Made by a program: the position numbers and the translations under genes
Notes under the pieces: model-generated
The model's database searches: none
Told to the model about the DNA's origin: nothing
Seen by the model: the letters and a program-made list of their open reading frames with translations, nothing else
Assembly: GCF_009928445.1 (NCBI RefSeq)
Contig: NZ_JAABNO010000002.1
Location: forward strand, 186,001 to 250,000
Length of the DNA stretch: 64,000 nucleotides
From: Clostridium sp. C8-1-8
GTDB lineage: Bacteria > Bacillota > Clostridia > Clostridiales > Clostridiaceae
Reading direction: 5' to 3'
Shown: in pieces, positions 34,775 to 43,805 of the stretch
Layout: each line of letters begins with the position of its first letter
Position numbering within the stretch: position 1 is the first letter of the stretch

Positions 34775-35632
34775 TTAAAGTATGGAACCTAGTAAAAACC
34801 AAGGTAATGGATTAAATCCAGGATTATAATTGTTATAGTAATATGGTTGATAATATGGATACTTGTATCCATAGTGGTATCCGTAACCTGGATATCCCCA
34901 GTTATTATGGAATGGCTTTGCCATTACTTGCTGGGAATCGTCTTCAGCATCACTCATTTGATTTGTAGAAGGAGTATGTCCGCTATTAGTTCCTGGAGCC
35001 ATTTGAGAGCCAGGAGTCATTTGACCCATAGATGAGCCTGGAGTCATATTAGAGCCAGGAGTCATTTGACCAATCGATGAACCTGGAGTCATATTAGAGC
35101 CAGGAGTCATTTGTCCCATAGGTGAACCAGGAGTGGTCATATTATAACCAGGAGCCATCTGCCCCATAGGTGATCCTGGTGTCATTGGAGTACCAGGCAT
35201 CATTTGGCTCATGTAAGGTGTTGGGCAACCAGGAAGCATTTGTCCCATATATGGCATAGGTGACATAGAGCCAGGTATCATCTGTCCCATAGGTGTTGTA
35301 GTCGACATAGTTGAACCAGGTATAGTCTGGCCCATGTAAGGATTAGGTGACATAGAACCAGGCATAACTTGACCAGTAGTATTCATAGGAGACATAGGAT
35401 TTTGCATCATCTGTCCCATTGTATCTGGATAATTAAATTGAACATTACCTTGGTAGTATGGATTAGGAATAAAAGGTACTTGGCTTAGGTTGTTTCCAAA
35501 GCTTATATATTCGGTTCCCTGCATTGTACCTTGATAGGTAGAAGTATCTTGAGTTGTGCCTTGCATATTAGAATTCATCTGAGATGCATCATTTCTAGAA
35601 TCGTCGTTTATTTCGTATTGCTCGGTGTACAT
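34775..35632 (-). CDS. Met/Pro/Gly/Ser tandem-repeat protein, possibly spore coat
   Basis: A 285-residue low-complexity protein. A Ser/Thr/Gln-rich N-terminus (~1-60) is followed by ~150 residues of repeats based on (S/P)MGQM(T/I)PGS(N)M(T/S)PG, then an acidic stretch, and a Tyr/Gly/Pro/Asn-rich C-terminus with many Tyr pairs ending in LPWFLLGSIL. No signal peptide. Such Tyr- and Pro/Gly-rich repeat proteins are common in spore coats and exosporia, where Tyr can be cross-linked; that role is inference. The start is the ATG at 35632 after GGAGG; the upstream in-frame extension to 35710 has none. I do not recognise the family. Confidence 0.75.
   Translation of the reverse strand: MYTEQYEINDDSRNDASQMNSNMQGTTQDTSTYQGTMQGTEYISFGNNLSQVPFIPNPYYQGNVQFNYPDTMGQMMQNPMSPMNTTGQVMPGSMSPNPYMGQTIPGSTMSTTTPMGQMIPGSMSPMPYMGQMLPGCPTPYMSQMMPGTPMTPGSPMGQMAPGYNMTTPGSPMGQMTPGSNMTPGSSIGQMTPGSNMTPGSSMGQMTPGSQMAPGTNSGHTPSTNQMSDAEDDSQQVMAKPFHNNWGYPGYGYHYGYKYPYYQPYYYNNYNPGFNPLPWFLLGSIL
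34998..35410 (-). repeat. Degenerate tandem DNA repeats within the repeat protein gene
   Basis: Units of about 42-60 bp encode (M)GQM-x-PGS-x-M-x-PGS. The three nearest the 3' end, around 35000-35110, are almost identical to each other; those nearer the 5' end are diverged. The pattern implies recent unit duplication at one end. Confidence 0.8.
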
Positions 35633-35837
35633 GATTTCCTCCAAAAGAATATATCTTACACTAAATGTTATATGAAATAAAAGAAAATTTGTGCTAAAAA
35701 TGAAATTCATACTATATAAATTTATAAAGAATAATAAAATGCAGTCCAGAAAAAAGCTACTATTGCAAGAATATTAATTATTCTAAATAACATTGAAATG
35801 AAAATGTTTTAATTAAGTAGGTTTTTCTGAAAGAATT

Positions 35838-35942
35838 TCAGCTAAAATACAGTTTAAGAAGAAAGTTGCTAATTAATAATACAATGAGTCCAATAACAAC
35901 AGTAAGAATTACATCTGGAGGAATAAAACTTTTTATTTTCAT
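35838..35942 (-). CDS. 34-residue hydrophobic peptide
   Basis: A 34-codon ORF with a good AGGTG box six bases before the ATG. The peptide begins MKIKSFIPPD and continues as a single membrane helix of about 20 residues rich in Val, Ile and Leu, ending KLYFS. It resembles no family I know. It stands alone, followed downstream on its strand by the repeat protein gene about 200 bp away. Confidence 0.5.
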   Translation of the reverse strand: MKIKSFIPPDVILTVVIGLIVLLISNFLLKLYFS

Positions 35943-35990
35943 ATATTCACCTCGAAACTATATATTTGCCACTCCATAAAATCAATATTT

Positions 35991-36030
35991 TCAAACTCCT
36001 CTTCTATAAGATTAGATGAGAAGAGTTTGA
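35991..36030. terminator. Hairpin after the lysR gene
   Basis: TCAAAC and TCTTCT on one side pair with AGAAGA and GTTTGA on the other, with a 3-nt bulge. The T-tract is weak. Probable terminator for the minus-strand LysR gene. Confidence 0.5.
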
Positions 36031-36126
36031 AAAATTATGTAGGATTGAAGCGGATTATCTATACTAGTATTATTGTCAAGATTAAGAAGATTAAACTTGA
36101 GGTATCATAGCTACTAATAAAAATAT

Positions 36127-36996
36127 TTATTTATTATCAAATGTTCTTAAAAAGTTATAAGCTTGCTTTGATAAGTACTTATTCTTTAACCAAATTGCAG
36201 TCACTCTAGTTTCTAATTTACTTTCAGTCAATTCTACATATTTTAAGTTTGTGGTATTTACAAGATTTATTGCTGTCTTGGGTGCTAATGTTATTCCTAT
36301 ACCTGAATTGGCCCATAAAAGAGCAGTACGGGCGTCATCACATCTACATACTATATTAGCTTCTATATTATTATTATCAAAACATTTCATGATAAGTGAT
36401 TCAAAGCGTCGATATATAATTAGAGGTAATTTCTCTAAAGCAGATATTGAAAGCTTATCATCAAGATTATATTTAAGAAAATTGTCATTGAAAACAGCTA
36501 TCATGGGCTCAGAAGATAGATACTTATATTGATAATCATCAATATTGAAAGGGGTTCTAACTATTCCTACTTCTATAAGCTCACTTTCTAACATCTCTAA
36601 AATTCTATAAGTGTTTCCCTCCCAAAGTTCAAAGTTGACTTCTTTATTATCCTCATGGAATTTATTTATTGGACTAGGTAGTAAAGCTGATGCTGAAGAA
36701 GAAACTACTCCAATAGAAAGTGTCTTTATGGCCTTATCTCCTAAATCTTTTATTTGCATAACAGTTGCTTTTTCAAGTTCTAAGATCTTTTCTCCTTTAA
36801 TTTTTAATAGCTTACCAGCTTCAGTAAGACGAATTTTGCGACTTCCTCGTTCAACTAATTTAACTCCAAGCTCTTGCTCAAGCATCTTTAACTGATAACT
36901 TAAAGGAGGTTGTGCCATATTAAGTTTTTTTGCAGCATTAGTAATTTGACCTTCCTCCGCTATTGTAAGAAAGTATTTTATTTGTTTTATATCCAA
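36127..36996 (-). CDS. LysR family transcriptional regulator
   Basis: A 289-residue regulator. The N-terminal helix-turn-helix reads KYFLTIAEEGQITNAAKKLN, then MAQPPLSYQLKMLEQELGVK, the LysR signature. A linker helix and the substrate-binding effector domain (~90-289) follow. The start is a TTG eight bases after GAGGTG. No divergent target gene is next to it in the usual way; the gene on the other side is a histidine kinase reading away. Its effector and targets are unknown. Confidence 0.9.
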   Translation of the reverse strand: MDIKQIKYFLTIAEEGQITNAAKKLNMAQPPLSYQLKMLEQELGVKLVERGSRKIRLTEAGKLLKIKGEKILELEKATVMQIKDLGDKAIKTLSIGVVSSSASALLPSPINKFHEDNKEVNFELWEGNTYRILEMLESELIEVGIVRTPFNIDDYQYKYLSSEPMIAVFNDNFLKYNLDDKLSISALEKLPLIIYRRFESLIMKCFDNNNIEANIVCRCDDARTALLWANSGIGITLAPKTAINLVNTTNLKYVELTESKLETRVTAIWLKNKYLSKQAYNFLRTFDNK

Positions 36997-37334
36997 TGTA
37001 AAATCACCTCAAAAGTAAAAGTTTTATATATTTATATTAATAATACTTTAAAAGTTTAATATGTACTATAGGTATCCTTTACGAAAACCTAGTTTATGTA
37101 TGTTCGATAATACAGGCTTCTGGAGATTATCGGGTATGAACAAATTGATAGTTGAAGTTGGATAGCTATAGTTTGAAATGAATTTAGAATTTTAATCATT
37201 GAAGCTATAAAAGATTGGTGAAACTGCGAAGAGTGTCGTAAATTGTGGTGCACAATTCTTCGGAAAATAGAGGGAAAAGATGGATATCGTAGAATATTAT
37301 AAATATTCAAAATATTTTGAAGGAGATGATTGGA
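36997..37334. other. Divergent intergenic region, promoters not resolved
   Basis: Between the divergent lysR and kinase genes. No clear -35/-10 pair; an imperfect CGATAA...TTATCG inverted repeat near 37105-37130 is the only symmetric element noticed. Confidence 0.4.
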
Positions 37335-38693
37335 ATGGCAAAAAATAATAGAGTTCTTGTAGATAATTTGAAAGTAAAGTGTGATTCTGATATGTTTCCT
37401 AATTCATTAATAAATTTTATGAATAGATATAAACTTTATGCTGATTTACTAGATCAAGTGTCAGAGGGCATAATCATTCATGATAGTAGCAATATAGTAT
37501 TTGCAAATAAGAGTTTATTAAAGCTATTTGGGATGCATGCTGTTGATGAGATTATAGATAAGGATGTATTTAAAATTTTAGAAACATACTTAACTTACTA
37601 TAGGGAAATGGATGAAGAGATATGTAGAGCGTTTCATCATAGTACATTTAGAACAAATTTAATATATAAAGGACAAGAAGTAAAAAAAGTGGTGGTTAGG
37701 AACTGTAATATGTCTTTTGATAATAGGGAGTATAAGGTTACTTATATACGATATTATTATGAAAATGAAAACTTTACGGTTTATGATGAAGTGGAACCTA
37801 AGGAAGTTTTTCAAAGTAGTAGAGGTTATGAGCCTGAATATTTAGAAGAAGGTGATTTGAGCAAGATTAGATATGAGAATTATATTGCTAGACTGATCCC
37901 AATTCTAGCTCATGAACTTAGAACCCCTTTAAATATTCTAATGTGTTCAATGCAAATGAGTGATGTTTATATTGAAGACATAGCAACGTTAGAAAATAAT
38001 ATAGCTAAGATGAAACACAATTCCATAGTAATGAAGCAAAATTGTTTTAGATTATTAAAATTAATAAATAATATAATAGACTCAACCTTGTTAGATAGTA
38101 AAGCTTTTATTCTTAATCTTAAGCTTTATGACATAGCAGATATTATAGAAGATATGGTTTTTACTATAAGCGATTACGTAAGGGAAAATATAAAAGACAA
38201 AAAAATAGATATCGAATTCTTTACAAGTGTTAAAGATAAGTTTGTTTATCTAGACTTAAATAGGTTTCAAAATGCTTTTTTAAAATTGTTATCTAACTCT
38301 TTTAAGTTTAACAATAACGGAGATACAATATATGTTTGTATAAAAGAGAGTAATTCAAAAAATATAGAAATAGTAGTTTATAATAAAGGAAATATAATTG
38401 AAGAGGATGATTTAAATCAACTCTTTGAAAAATTTTCAGCCAAGAAGAGTAATCTAGCAAAAAGCCATGAAGGAATAGGACTTGGGCTGTTTATTGTGAA
38501 AAATATAGTAGAGCTTCATGAATGGAGTATCGAAGTATCTAATTGTGTTGAAAACATATCAAATCAATTTATAATAAAAATACCTATTGAAGGTAAGAAA
38601 ATTATCAGAGCTGATGTCAACAATAAATGCAACTATGAAATTTTAGAAGAGGAATTACTTCAGAAAATAAAAATAGAATTTTCTGATATATGA
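37335..38693 (+). CDS. Soluble PAS-domain sensor histidine kinase (orphan)
   Basis: A 452-residue kinase without membrane helices. A PAS domain (~25-135) begins LLDQVSEGIIIHDSSNIVFA. The phospho-acceptor box is ILAHELRTPLNILMCSMQ (~194-211), with the N-box RFQNAFLKLLSNSFKFNN and the G-box GIGLGLFIVKNIVELH. The ATG at 37335 is 9 bases after AAGGAG; two upstream in-frame starts fall inside or before this box. No response regulator gene is adjacent. Orphan PAS kinases of this build in Clostridium include those that phosphorylate Spo0A, so a sporulation role is possible (inference). Confidence 0.87.
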   Translation: MAKNNRVLVDNLKVKCDSDMFPNSLINFMNRYKLYADLLDQVSEGIIIHDSSNIVFANKSLLKLFGMHAVDEIIDKDVFKILETYLTYYREMDEEICRAFHHSTFRTNLIYKGQEVKKVVVRNCNMSFDNREYKVTYIRYYYENENFTVYDEVEPKEVFQSSRGYEPEYLEEGDLSKIRYENYIARLIPILAHELRTPLNILMCSMQMSDVYIEDIATLENNIAKMKHNSIVMKQNCFRLLKLINNIIDSTLLDSKAFILNLKLYDIADIIEDMVFTISDYVRENIKDKKIDIEFFTSVKDKFVYLDLNRFQNAFLKLLSNSFKFNNNGDTIYVCIKESNSKNIEIVVYNKGNIIEEDDLNQLFEKFSAKKSNLAKSHEGIGLGLFIVKNIVELHEWSIEVSNCVENISNQFIIKIPIEGKKIIRADVNNKCNYEILEEELLQKIKIEFSDI

Positions 38694-38818
38694 TATTTAC
38701 GAATGTGCCACTTCAAAATAAAATTTCAATTCTCAAATTATTCTCTCGTAACTCAGATGGGCTTTGAACATAGATTTCGGAACTAAGTGATATATATTTA
38801 ACAGCGTTCACAAAAAAT

Positions 38819-38870
38819 TAAAACCATGAAAACAAGCGATTAACATCAAGTCTTGTTTTCATGGTTTTAA
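38819..38870 (+). terminator. Terminator after the orphan kinase
   Basis: AAAACCATGAAAACAAG pairs with CTTGTTTTCATGGTTTT. The tail is T/A-rich. Confidence 0.88.
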
Positions 38871-38969
38871 TAATTTGAGCATAAACATAATAAAAACATG
38901 CTAGTTTAATATGTTTGATTGTTAAAAATTAAACTTTTAATAGAATTATAGCATAAATGCTGATTTGAA

Positions 38970-38983
38970 TTTTAACGTTAAAA
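38970..38983. promoter_or_regulatory. 14-bp perfect palindrome upstream of liv operon
   Basis: TTTTAACGTTAAAA is perfectly symmetric and lies about 265 bp before livJ in otherwise featureless AT-rich DNA (38871-39230). It could be a regulator site, but chance is possible at this base composition. Confidence 0.35.
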
Positions 38984-39247
38984 ATAAAGTGATATTTTTA
39001 TTTTTTCTTCATTATTAACATATTATTAATATTTTGATTATTTTGAAATTGATATAACCAGAAAAACGTTTACTTAAAAAGGTAAATTATTAATTTGTTA
39101 AAAAAATAGATGATATTGAACGTTATAGTTAATTTGAAATACTAAAATATAGATAATTATTAAAAAATACCGAAAAATATTGTTGATTTTTTATTGATTA
39201 GTTGCTAATATAAATAAAAAGGAATGTATAAAGAGGGGGACTTAATT

Positions 39248-40402
39248 ATGAAAAAGAAGATACTTGTAGCTACACTTGCAGTAGCTATGGTTGCAAGTTT
39301 ATTTGTAGGTTGTAGCAGCAAAAAAGATGGTGACAGTGCTGAGGTAATAAAGATTGGTTCTATTGCACCACTAACAGGAAAAGTTGCTACTTATGGACAA
39401 TCAGTTAAGGAAGGGGTTCAATTAGCTGAGAAAGAAATAAATGCAAATGGCGGTATTAATGGAAAGAAAGTTAAGGTTGTTTTTGAAGATGATCAAGCTG
39501 ATCAAAATGCAGCTATTAATGCCTTTAATAAATTAGTTGATGAGGAAAAAGTTTCAGCAGTAATAGGGGCAGTTACTTCTGGCGCAACATTAGCAGTTGC
39601 ACCTAATGCAACTCAGGCAAAGATTCCAATGATAACACCTACGGCAACAGAACCAACAATAACAAAGGTTGGTGGAGAGTATGTATTTAGAGGCTGTTAT
39701 GTTGATTCATATCAAGGTCAAGTAATGGCTAGATATGCAGCTGGTGACTTAAGTAAAAAGACTGCAGCTGTTTTATACAACGTAGGATCTGACTATTCCA
39801 AAGGTATAGCAGAAGCCTTTAAAGCAGAATTTGAAGCAAAAGGTGGAAAAGTTGTTGAGTTTTCTACTTACAATAATGATGATAAAGATTTTAATGCCCA
39901 ATTAACTAAGATTAAGAATGACAATCCAGATGTATTGCTTTTACCAGATTACTACAATGTTGTTGGACTTATAGCTAAACAAGCTAAGGCTGTTGGAATT
40001 AATGCTCAATTGCTTGGTGTAGATGGATGGGATTCAGCTGATTTATACAAGATTGGTGGAGATGCTGTTAAGGGTGCTTTATTCATAAATCACTATTTCC
40101 CTGGAGATACAGCTAAGGAAGTTCAAGACTATGTTTCAGCTTATAAGAAAGAATACAACAAGGAACCAGATGCTCTTGCTGCTCTAGGTTATGACTCAGC
40201 AAAAGTACTATTTAAAGCTATAGAAGATGCAAAGAGTACTGATGGAGATAAGATTAAAGATGCATTAGCTAAGGTTGAATATACTGGAGTTACAGGAAAG
40301 TTAAAGTTCAACTCAGAAAGAACAGCAATAAAAGGTGCTGCAATATTAAAGGTTGAGGGAGAAAAGAACTCACTTGTATCAAAGGTTGATCCTAGCAAAT
40401 AA
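39248..40402 (+). CDS. livJ: Branched-chain amino acid ABC transporter, substrate-binding lipoprotein
   Basis: A 384-residue lipoprotein with a signal ending in the lipobox (FVGC, Cys ~21). The mature protein follows the type I periplasmic fold of LivJ: IKIGSIAPLTGKVATYGQSV, GGINGKKVKVVFEDDQADQ, and AVTSGATLAVAPNATQAKIP. It captures Leu, Ile or Val outside the membrane and delivers it to LivHM. The ATG at 39248 follows GAGGGGG; the frame from 39224 begins before that box. It is the first of a five-gene operon, livJHMGF. Confidence 0.94.
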   Translation: MKKKILVATLAVAMVASLFVGCSSKKDGDSAEVIKIGSIAPLTGKVATYGQSVKEGVQLAEKEINANGGINGKKVKVVFEDDQADQNAAINAFNKLVDEEKVSAVIGAVTSGATLAVAPNATQAKIPMITPTATEPTITKVGGEYVFRGCYVDSYQGQVMARYAAGDLSKKTAAVLYNVGSDYSKGIAEAFKAEFEAKGGKVVEFSTYNNDDKDFNAQLTKIKNDNPDVLLLPDYYNVVGLIAKQAKAVGINAQLLGVDGWDSADLYKIGGDAVKGALFINHYFPGDTAKEVQDYVSAYKKEYNKEPDALAALGYDSAKVLFKAIEDAKSTDGDKIKDALAKVEYTGVTGKLKFNSERTAIKGAAILKVEGEKNSLVSKVDPSK

Positions 40403-40442
40403 ATGATAGATAAGGATTAAGGAAATAAATAGGAGGACTACT

Positions 40443-41318
40443 ATGGAGTTACTACAGCAATTGATTAATGGACTATCACTTGGAAGCATATATGCTCTTC
40501 TTGCATTAGGATATACAATGGTATACGGTATAATCCAACTTATAAACTTTGCCCATGGGGACATATATATGATTGGTGCCTTTACAGGGTTCTATGTAGC
40601 TACTAAGCTTCATTTATCCTTCCTGCCAACTATGATAATAGCAATGATAGTTTCAGCAGTTTTAGGAATTGTAATAGAAAAGGTAGCATATAAACCACTT
40701 AGAAAATCACCTAGAATCACGCTTCTAATCACAGCTATAGGTGTATCGTTATTACTAGAAAACGGAATGAGATTTATAGTTGGACCAACTCCTCAGAGTT
40801 TTCCAAGTCTCATTGAATCTTCAAAAATAAATATAGGTTCTCTTCAAGTAACCAACATACAACTTATAACTTTAGGTGTGTCGCTACTCCTAGTAGTATT
40901 ACTCCAGTTTATAGTGTACAAAACCAAAGTTGGTAAGGCTATGAGAGCGGCTTCTTTTGATATTGAAGCTGCCTCATTAATGGGTATAAACGTAAATAAC
41001 ACAATATCATTTACCTTTGCTTTAGGATCTGCATTAGCAGGTGCAGCTGGTGTCTTGGTAGCACTAGCATGGACGACAATAGATCCATATATGGGAATGA
41101 TGCCTGGTATTAAGGCTTTCGTAGCAGCTGTACTTGGAGGTATTGGAGTTATACCTGGAGCTCTTATAGGTGGACTATTCATGGGGGTTGCCGAAACTTT
41201 GACTAAAGCATATGTTTCCACAAGACTTTCAGATGCAATAGCATTCTCAATACTAATCATAATTCTTCTTATCAAGCCTTCAGGTCTACTAGGTAAGATA
41301 ACTAGAGAGAAAGTGTAG
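40443..41318 (+). CDS. livH: Branched-chain amino acid ABC transporter permease LivH
   Basis: A 291-residue permease with about eight helices. The start LLQQLINGLSLGSIYALLAL, then YTMVYGIIQLINFAHGDIYM are the family hallmark, and KAFVAAVLGGIGVIPGALIG is the cytoplasmic loop that contacts the ATPases. It pairs with LivM in the membrane. AGGAGG precedes the ATG, and livM begins 8 bases after its stop. Confidence 0.95.
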   Translation: MELLQQLINGLSLGSIYALLALGYTMVYGIIQLINFAHGDIYMIGAFTGFYVATKLHLSFLPTMIIAMIVSAVLGIVIEKVAYKPLRKSPRITLLITAIGVSLLLENGMRFIVGPTPQSFPSLIESSKINIGSLQVTNIQLITLGVSLLLVVLLQFIVYKTKVGKAMRAASFDIEAASLMGINVNNTISFTFALGSALAGAAGVLVALAWTTIDPYMGMMPGIKAFVAAVLGGIGVIPGALIGGLFMGVAETLTKAYVSTRLSDAIAFSILIIILLIKPSGLLGKITREKV

Positions 41319-41326
41319 GTGATAGC

Positions 41327-42283
41327 ATGAAGAAGATATTAAATTATTTAGTGTATGCAGTTATAATATTAGGAATTTTCTTTTTGCTTAATTATTTATT
41401 GCATGAAAGAATCATAAACAGATTTTACGGTGGACTTATAACGTTAGCTTGTATAAATATAATACTAGCAGTTTCCTTAAATCTTATAACAGGATTTACA
41501 GGTCAGTTATGTCTAGGACATGCAGGATTTATGTCTATAGGTGCATATACTGCTGCTATTCTTACTGCAAAACTACAATATAATTTTGTATTAGCATTGA
41601 TAGTTGGTGGAATATTGGCTGCAGTTGTTGCCTTAATAGTGGGATTACCTACCTTAAAGCTTAAAGGAGACTACTTTGCAATAACTACATTAGGTATTGG
41701 AGAAATCATAAGAGTTATACTTACTAATATAGATTATACTGGAGGTCCAAGAGGATTTACTGGGATACCTCCAAAAACCACTTTTACTTGGGCATTTTTT
41801 GTTATGGTAGCTGTAGTTATAATAGTATACAACATAATTCATTCAGCTCAGGGAAGAAGTATGATAGCAGTAAGGGAAAATGAAATAGCTGCTGAAGCTA
41901 TGGGTGTTAATACCTCAAGATACAAGGTAACTGCTTTTGTAATAGCAGCATTCTTAGCAGGTGTAGGTGGTGGACTTTACGCTCATTACTCTAAGTTCTT
42001 AATACCAAGTTACTTTGATTTTATGAAGTCTATTGAAATATTAACTTTTGTAGTTTTTGGTGGTATGGGATCTTTGTCTGGATCTATCATAGCAACTGGT
42101 ATATTAACTTTCTTACCAGAAGTATTAAGACCTATAAAGGACTTTAGAATGATCATTTACGCTGTTGCGCTTATTGTATTAATGATATTTAGACCACAAG
42201 GTTTACTTGGAACTAAGGAAGTAAGTCTAAGTGTATTTGGAAAATTATTTAAAAAGGAAAAGAAGGAAGGGGGAATTGTGTGA
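41327..42283 (+). CDS. livM: Branched-chain amino acid ABC transporter permease LivM
   Basis: A 318-residue permease, partner of LivH. The landmarks are NLITGFTGQLCLGHAGFMSI, the GDYFAITTLGIGEIIR segment, and VVFGGMGSLSGSIIAT, the loop that docks to the ATPases. Its stop codon TGA overlaps the ATG of livG by one base, indicating translational coupling. Confidence 0.95.
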   Translation: MKKILNYLVYAVIILGIFFLLNYLLHERIINRFYGGLITLACINIILAVSLNLITGFTGQLCLGHAGFMSIGAYTAAILTAKLQYNFVLALIVGGILAAVVALIVGLPTLKLKGDYFAITTLGIGEIIRVILTNIDYTGGPRGFTGIPPKTTFTWAFFVMVAVVIIVYNIIHSAQGRSMIAVRENEIAAEAMGVNTSRYKVTAFVIAAFLAGVGGGLYAHYSKFLIPSYFDFMKSIEILTFVVFGGMGSLSGSIIATGILTFLPEVLRPIKDFRMIIYAVALIVLMIFRPQGLLGTKEVSLSVFGKLFKKEKKEGGIV

Positions 42284-43059
42284 TGCTAAAAGTTGAAAAC
42301 CTAACTATTCAATTTGGTGGACTTAAAGCAGTATCTGAGTTCGGACTTGAGATTGATGAAAAACAGGTAGTAGGTCTTATTGGACCAAATGGAGCAGGCA
42401 AAACCACAGTATTTAATATGCTTACTGGAGTTTATTCACCAACTGAAGGCTCAATTACCTACAGGGACGAGAAGATACAAGGTTTAAAGCCTTATCGCAT
42501 TACTCAAAAGAAAATAGCAAGAACCTTCCAAAATATAAGATTGTTTAGCAGTCTTACAGTTTTAGATAATGTAAAAATATCTTTTGGATATAGAGCAAAA
42601 TACAATATTTTTCAGGCTATATTTAGAACACCTAAGTATTTTAAGGTTGAAAAGGAAATTGAGGAAAAGTGCTTAGAGCTTTTAGAAGCTTTTGGACTAG
42701 GAGACAAAGCTTTTGAACTAGCAACAAACCTTTCTTATGGAGAGCAAAGAAGACTTGAGATTGCTAGAGCTTTAGCTGCTGGACCAGAACTATTACTTTT
42801 AGATGAGCCAGCTGCAGGAATGAATCCACAAGAAACTCAAGACTTAATGAAGTTAATTAATTGGATTAAAGATAAATTTGGTGTATCGGTCCTTTTGATT
42901 GAGCATGATATGAAACTAGTAATGGGAATCTGCGAAAAAATTGCGGTATTAGATTATGGTAAGAAGATTGCAGAAGGTACACCAGAGCAAATCAAAAATA
43001 ATCCAAGAGTTATAGAAGCTTATCTAGGAGAAGCTTATACTGGTGAGGAGGCTATATAG
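42283..43059 (+). CDS. livG: Branched-chain amino acid ABC transporter ATPase LivG
   Basis: A 258-residue ATPase. Walker A is GPNGAGKTT (~35), signature LSYGEQRRLEIARAL, Walker B LLLLDEPAAGMNP, and the H-loop His in VLLIEHDMKLVM. The extended RTFQNIRLF stretch and long helical insert mark LivG rather than LivF. The ATG overlaps the livM stop; a GTG one codon earlier is also possible, but spacing to the GGGGG box favours the ATG. Confidence 0.95.
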   Translation: MLKVENLTIQFGGLKAVSEFGLEIDEKQVVGLIGPNGAGKTTVFNMLTGVYSPTEGSITYRDEKIQGLKPYRITQKKIARTFQNIRLFSSLTVLDNVKISFGYRAKYNIFQAIFRTPKYFKVEKEIEEKCLELLEAFGLGDKAFELATNLSYGEQRRLEIARALAAGPELLLLDEPAAGMNPQETQDLMKLINWIKDKFGVSVLLIEHDMKLVMGICEKIAVLDYGKKIAEGTPEQIKNNPRVIEAYLGEAYTGEEAI

Positions 43060-43764
43060 ATGCTTAAGGTTAACAACTTGAATGTTTATTACGGAGGAAT
43101 ACATGCCCTTAAGGATATAAATATAGAGGTTAATGAAGGTGAAATAGTGACGTTAATAGGAGCAAATGGAGCAGGGAAAACATCTACTCTTAGAGCTATT
43201 TCGGGCCTCACTCCGTATAAGACAGGAGAAGTATTTTTTAAGGATAAGGCTATAAAAAATATTCAGCCACATAAGCTTGTAGGTTCAGGTATAGGACATG
43301 TGCCTGAAGGAAGAAAGATTTTTGCAAACCTAAGTGTTAAAGAAAATCTTGAATTAGGTGCTTATCTTCGTAACGATAAAGATGGTATAAAAAAAGACTA
43401 TGAAATGATATATGATAAGTTTCCTAGACTTAAGGAAAGAATGAGTCAGCTTGCAGGAACTCTTTCTGGTGGAGAACAGCAGATGCTTGCAATAGGTAGA
43501 GCTCTTATGAATAGGCCCAAGTTATTGCTTCTAGATGAGCCATCAATGGGACTTGCGCCAATAGTGGTAAAGAATATATTTGATACCATACAGGAGATAA
43601 ACAAAGGTGGAACAACTATACTTTTAGTTGAGCAAAATGCTCATATGGCACTGTCTATTGCTAATAGAGCTTATGTGCTTGAGACTGGCAATGTAGTCTT
43701 AAGCGGTAGTGCAGATGCATTACTAAAAGATGAAAAGGTTAGAAGTGCATATTTAGGAGAATAA
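43060..43764 (+). CDS. livF: Branched-chain amino acid ABC transporter ATPase LivF
   Basis: A 234-residue ATPase and the last gene of the operon, starting directly after the livG stop. Walker A is GANGAGKTST, then GHVPEGRKIFANLSVKENLE (the LivF-type Q-loop region), signature LSGGEQQMLAIGRAL, Walker B LLLLDEPSMGLAP and the H-loop position in LVEQNAHMAL, where Gln-Asn replaces the usual His-Asp, normal for LivF. Confidence 0.95.
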   Translation: MLKVNNLNVYYGGIHALKDINIEVNEGEIVTLIGANGAGKTSTLRAISGLTPYKTGEVFFKDKAIKNIQPHKLVGSGIGHVPEGRKIFANLSVKENLELGAYLRNDKDGIKKDYEMIYDKFPRLKERMSQLAGTLSGGEQQMLAIGRALMNRPKLLLLDEPSMGLAPIVVKNIFDTIQEINKGGTTILLVEQNAHMALSIANRAYVLETGNVVLSGSADALLKDEKVRSAYLGE

Positions 43765-43768
43765 TATG

Positions 43769-43805
43769 AAAAGTCATTGAAGAAAGATCGCTTCAGTGAC
43801 TTTTT
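43769..43805 (+). terminator. Terminator of the liv operon
   Basis: AAAAGTCA plus TGAAG pairs with CTTCA plus TGACTTTTT. The T-run is also the start of repeat copy C. Confidence 0.85.

Noticed and set aside
34998-35410. CRISPR array
   Set aside because: The repeats have no unique spacers; they are in-frame coding repeats.
37089-37310. 73-codon minus-strand ORF between lysR and the kinase
   Set aside because: It occupies the divergent promoter region, lacks a ribosome binding site and shows no recognisable sequence.
40844-41275. 143-codon minus-strand ORF antisense to livH
   Set aside because: livH is certain by motifs and operon context; the antisense ORF has no supporting signal.
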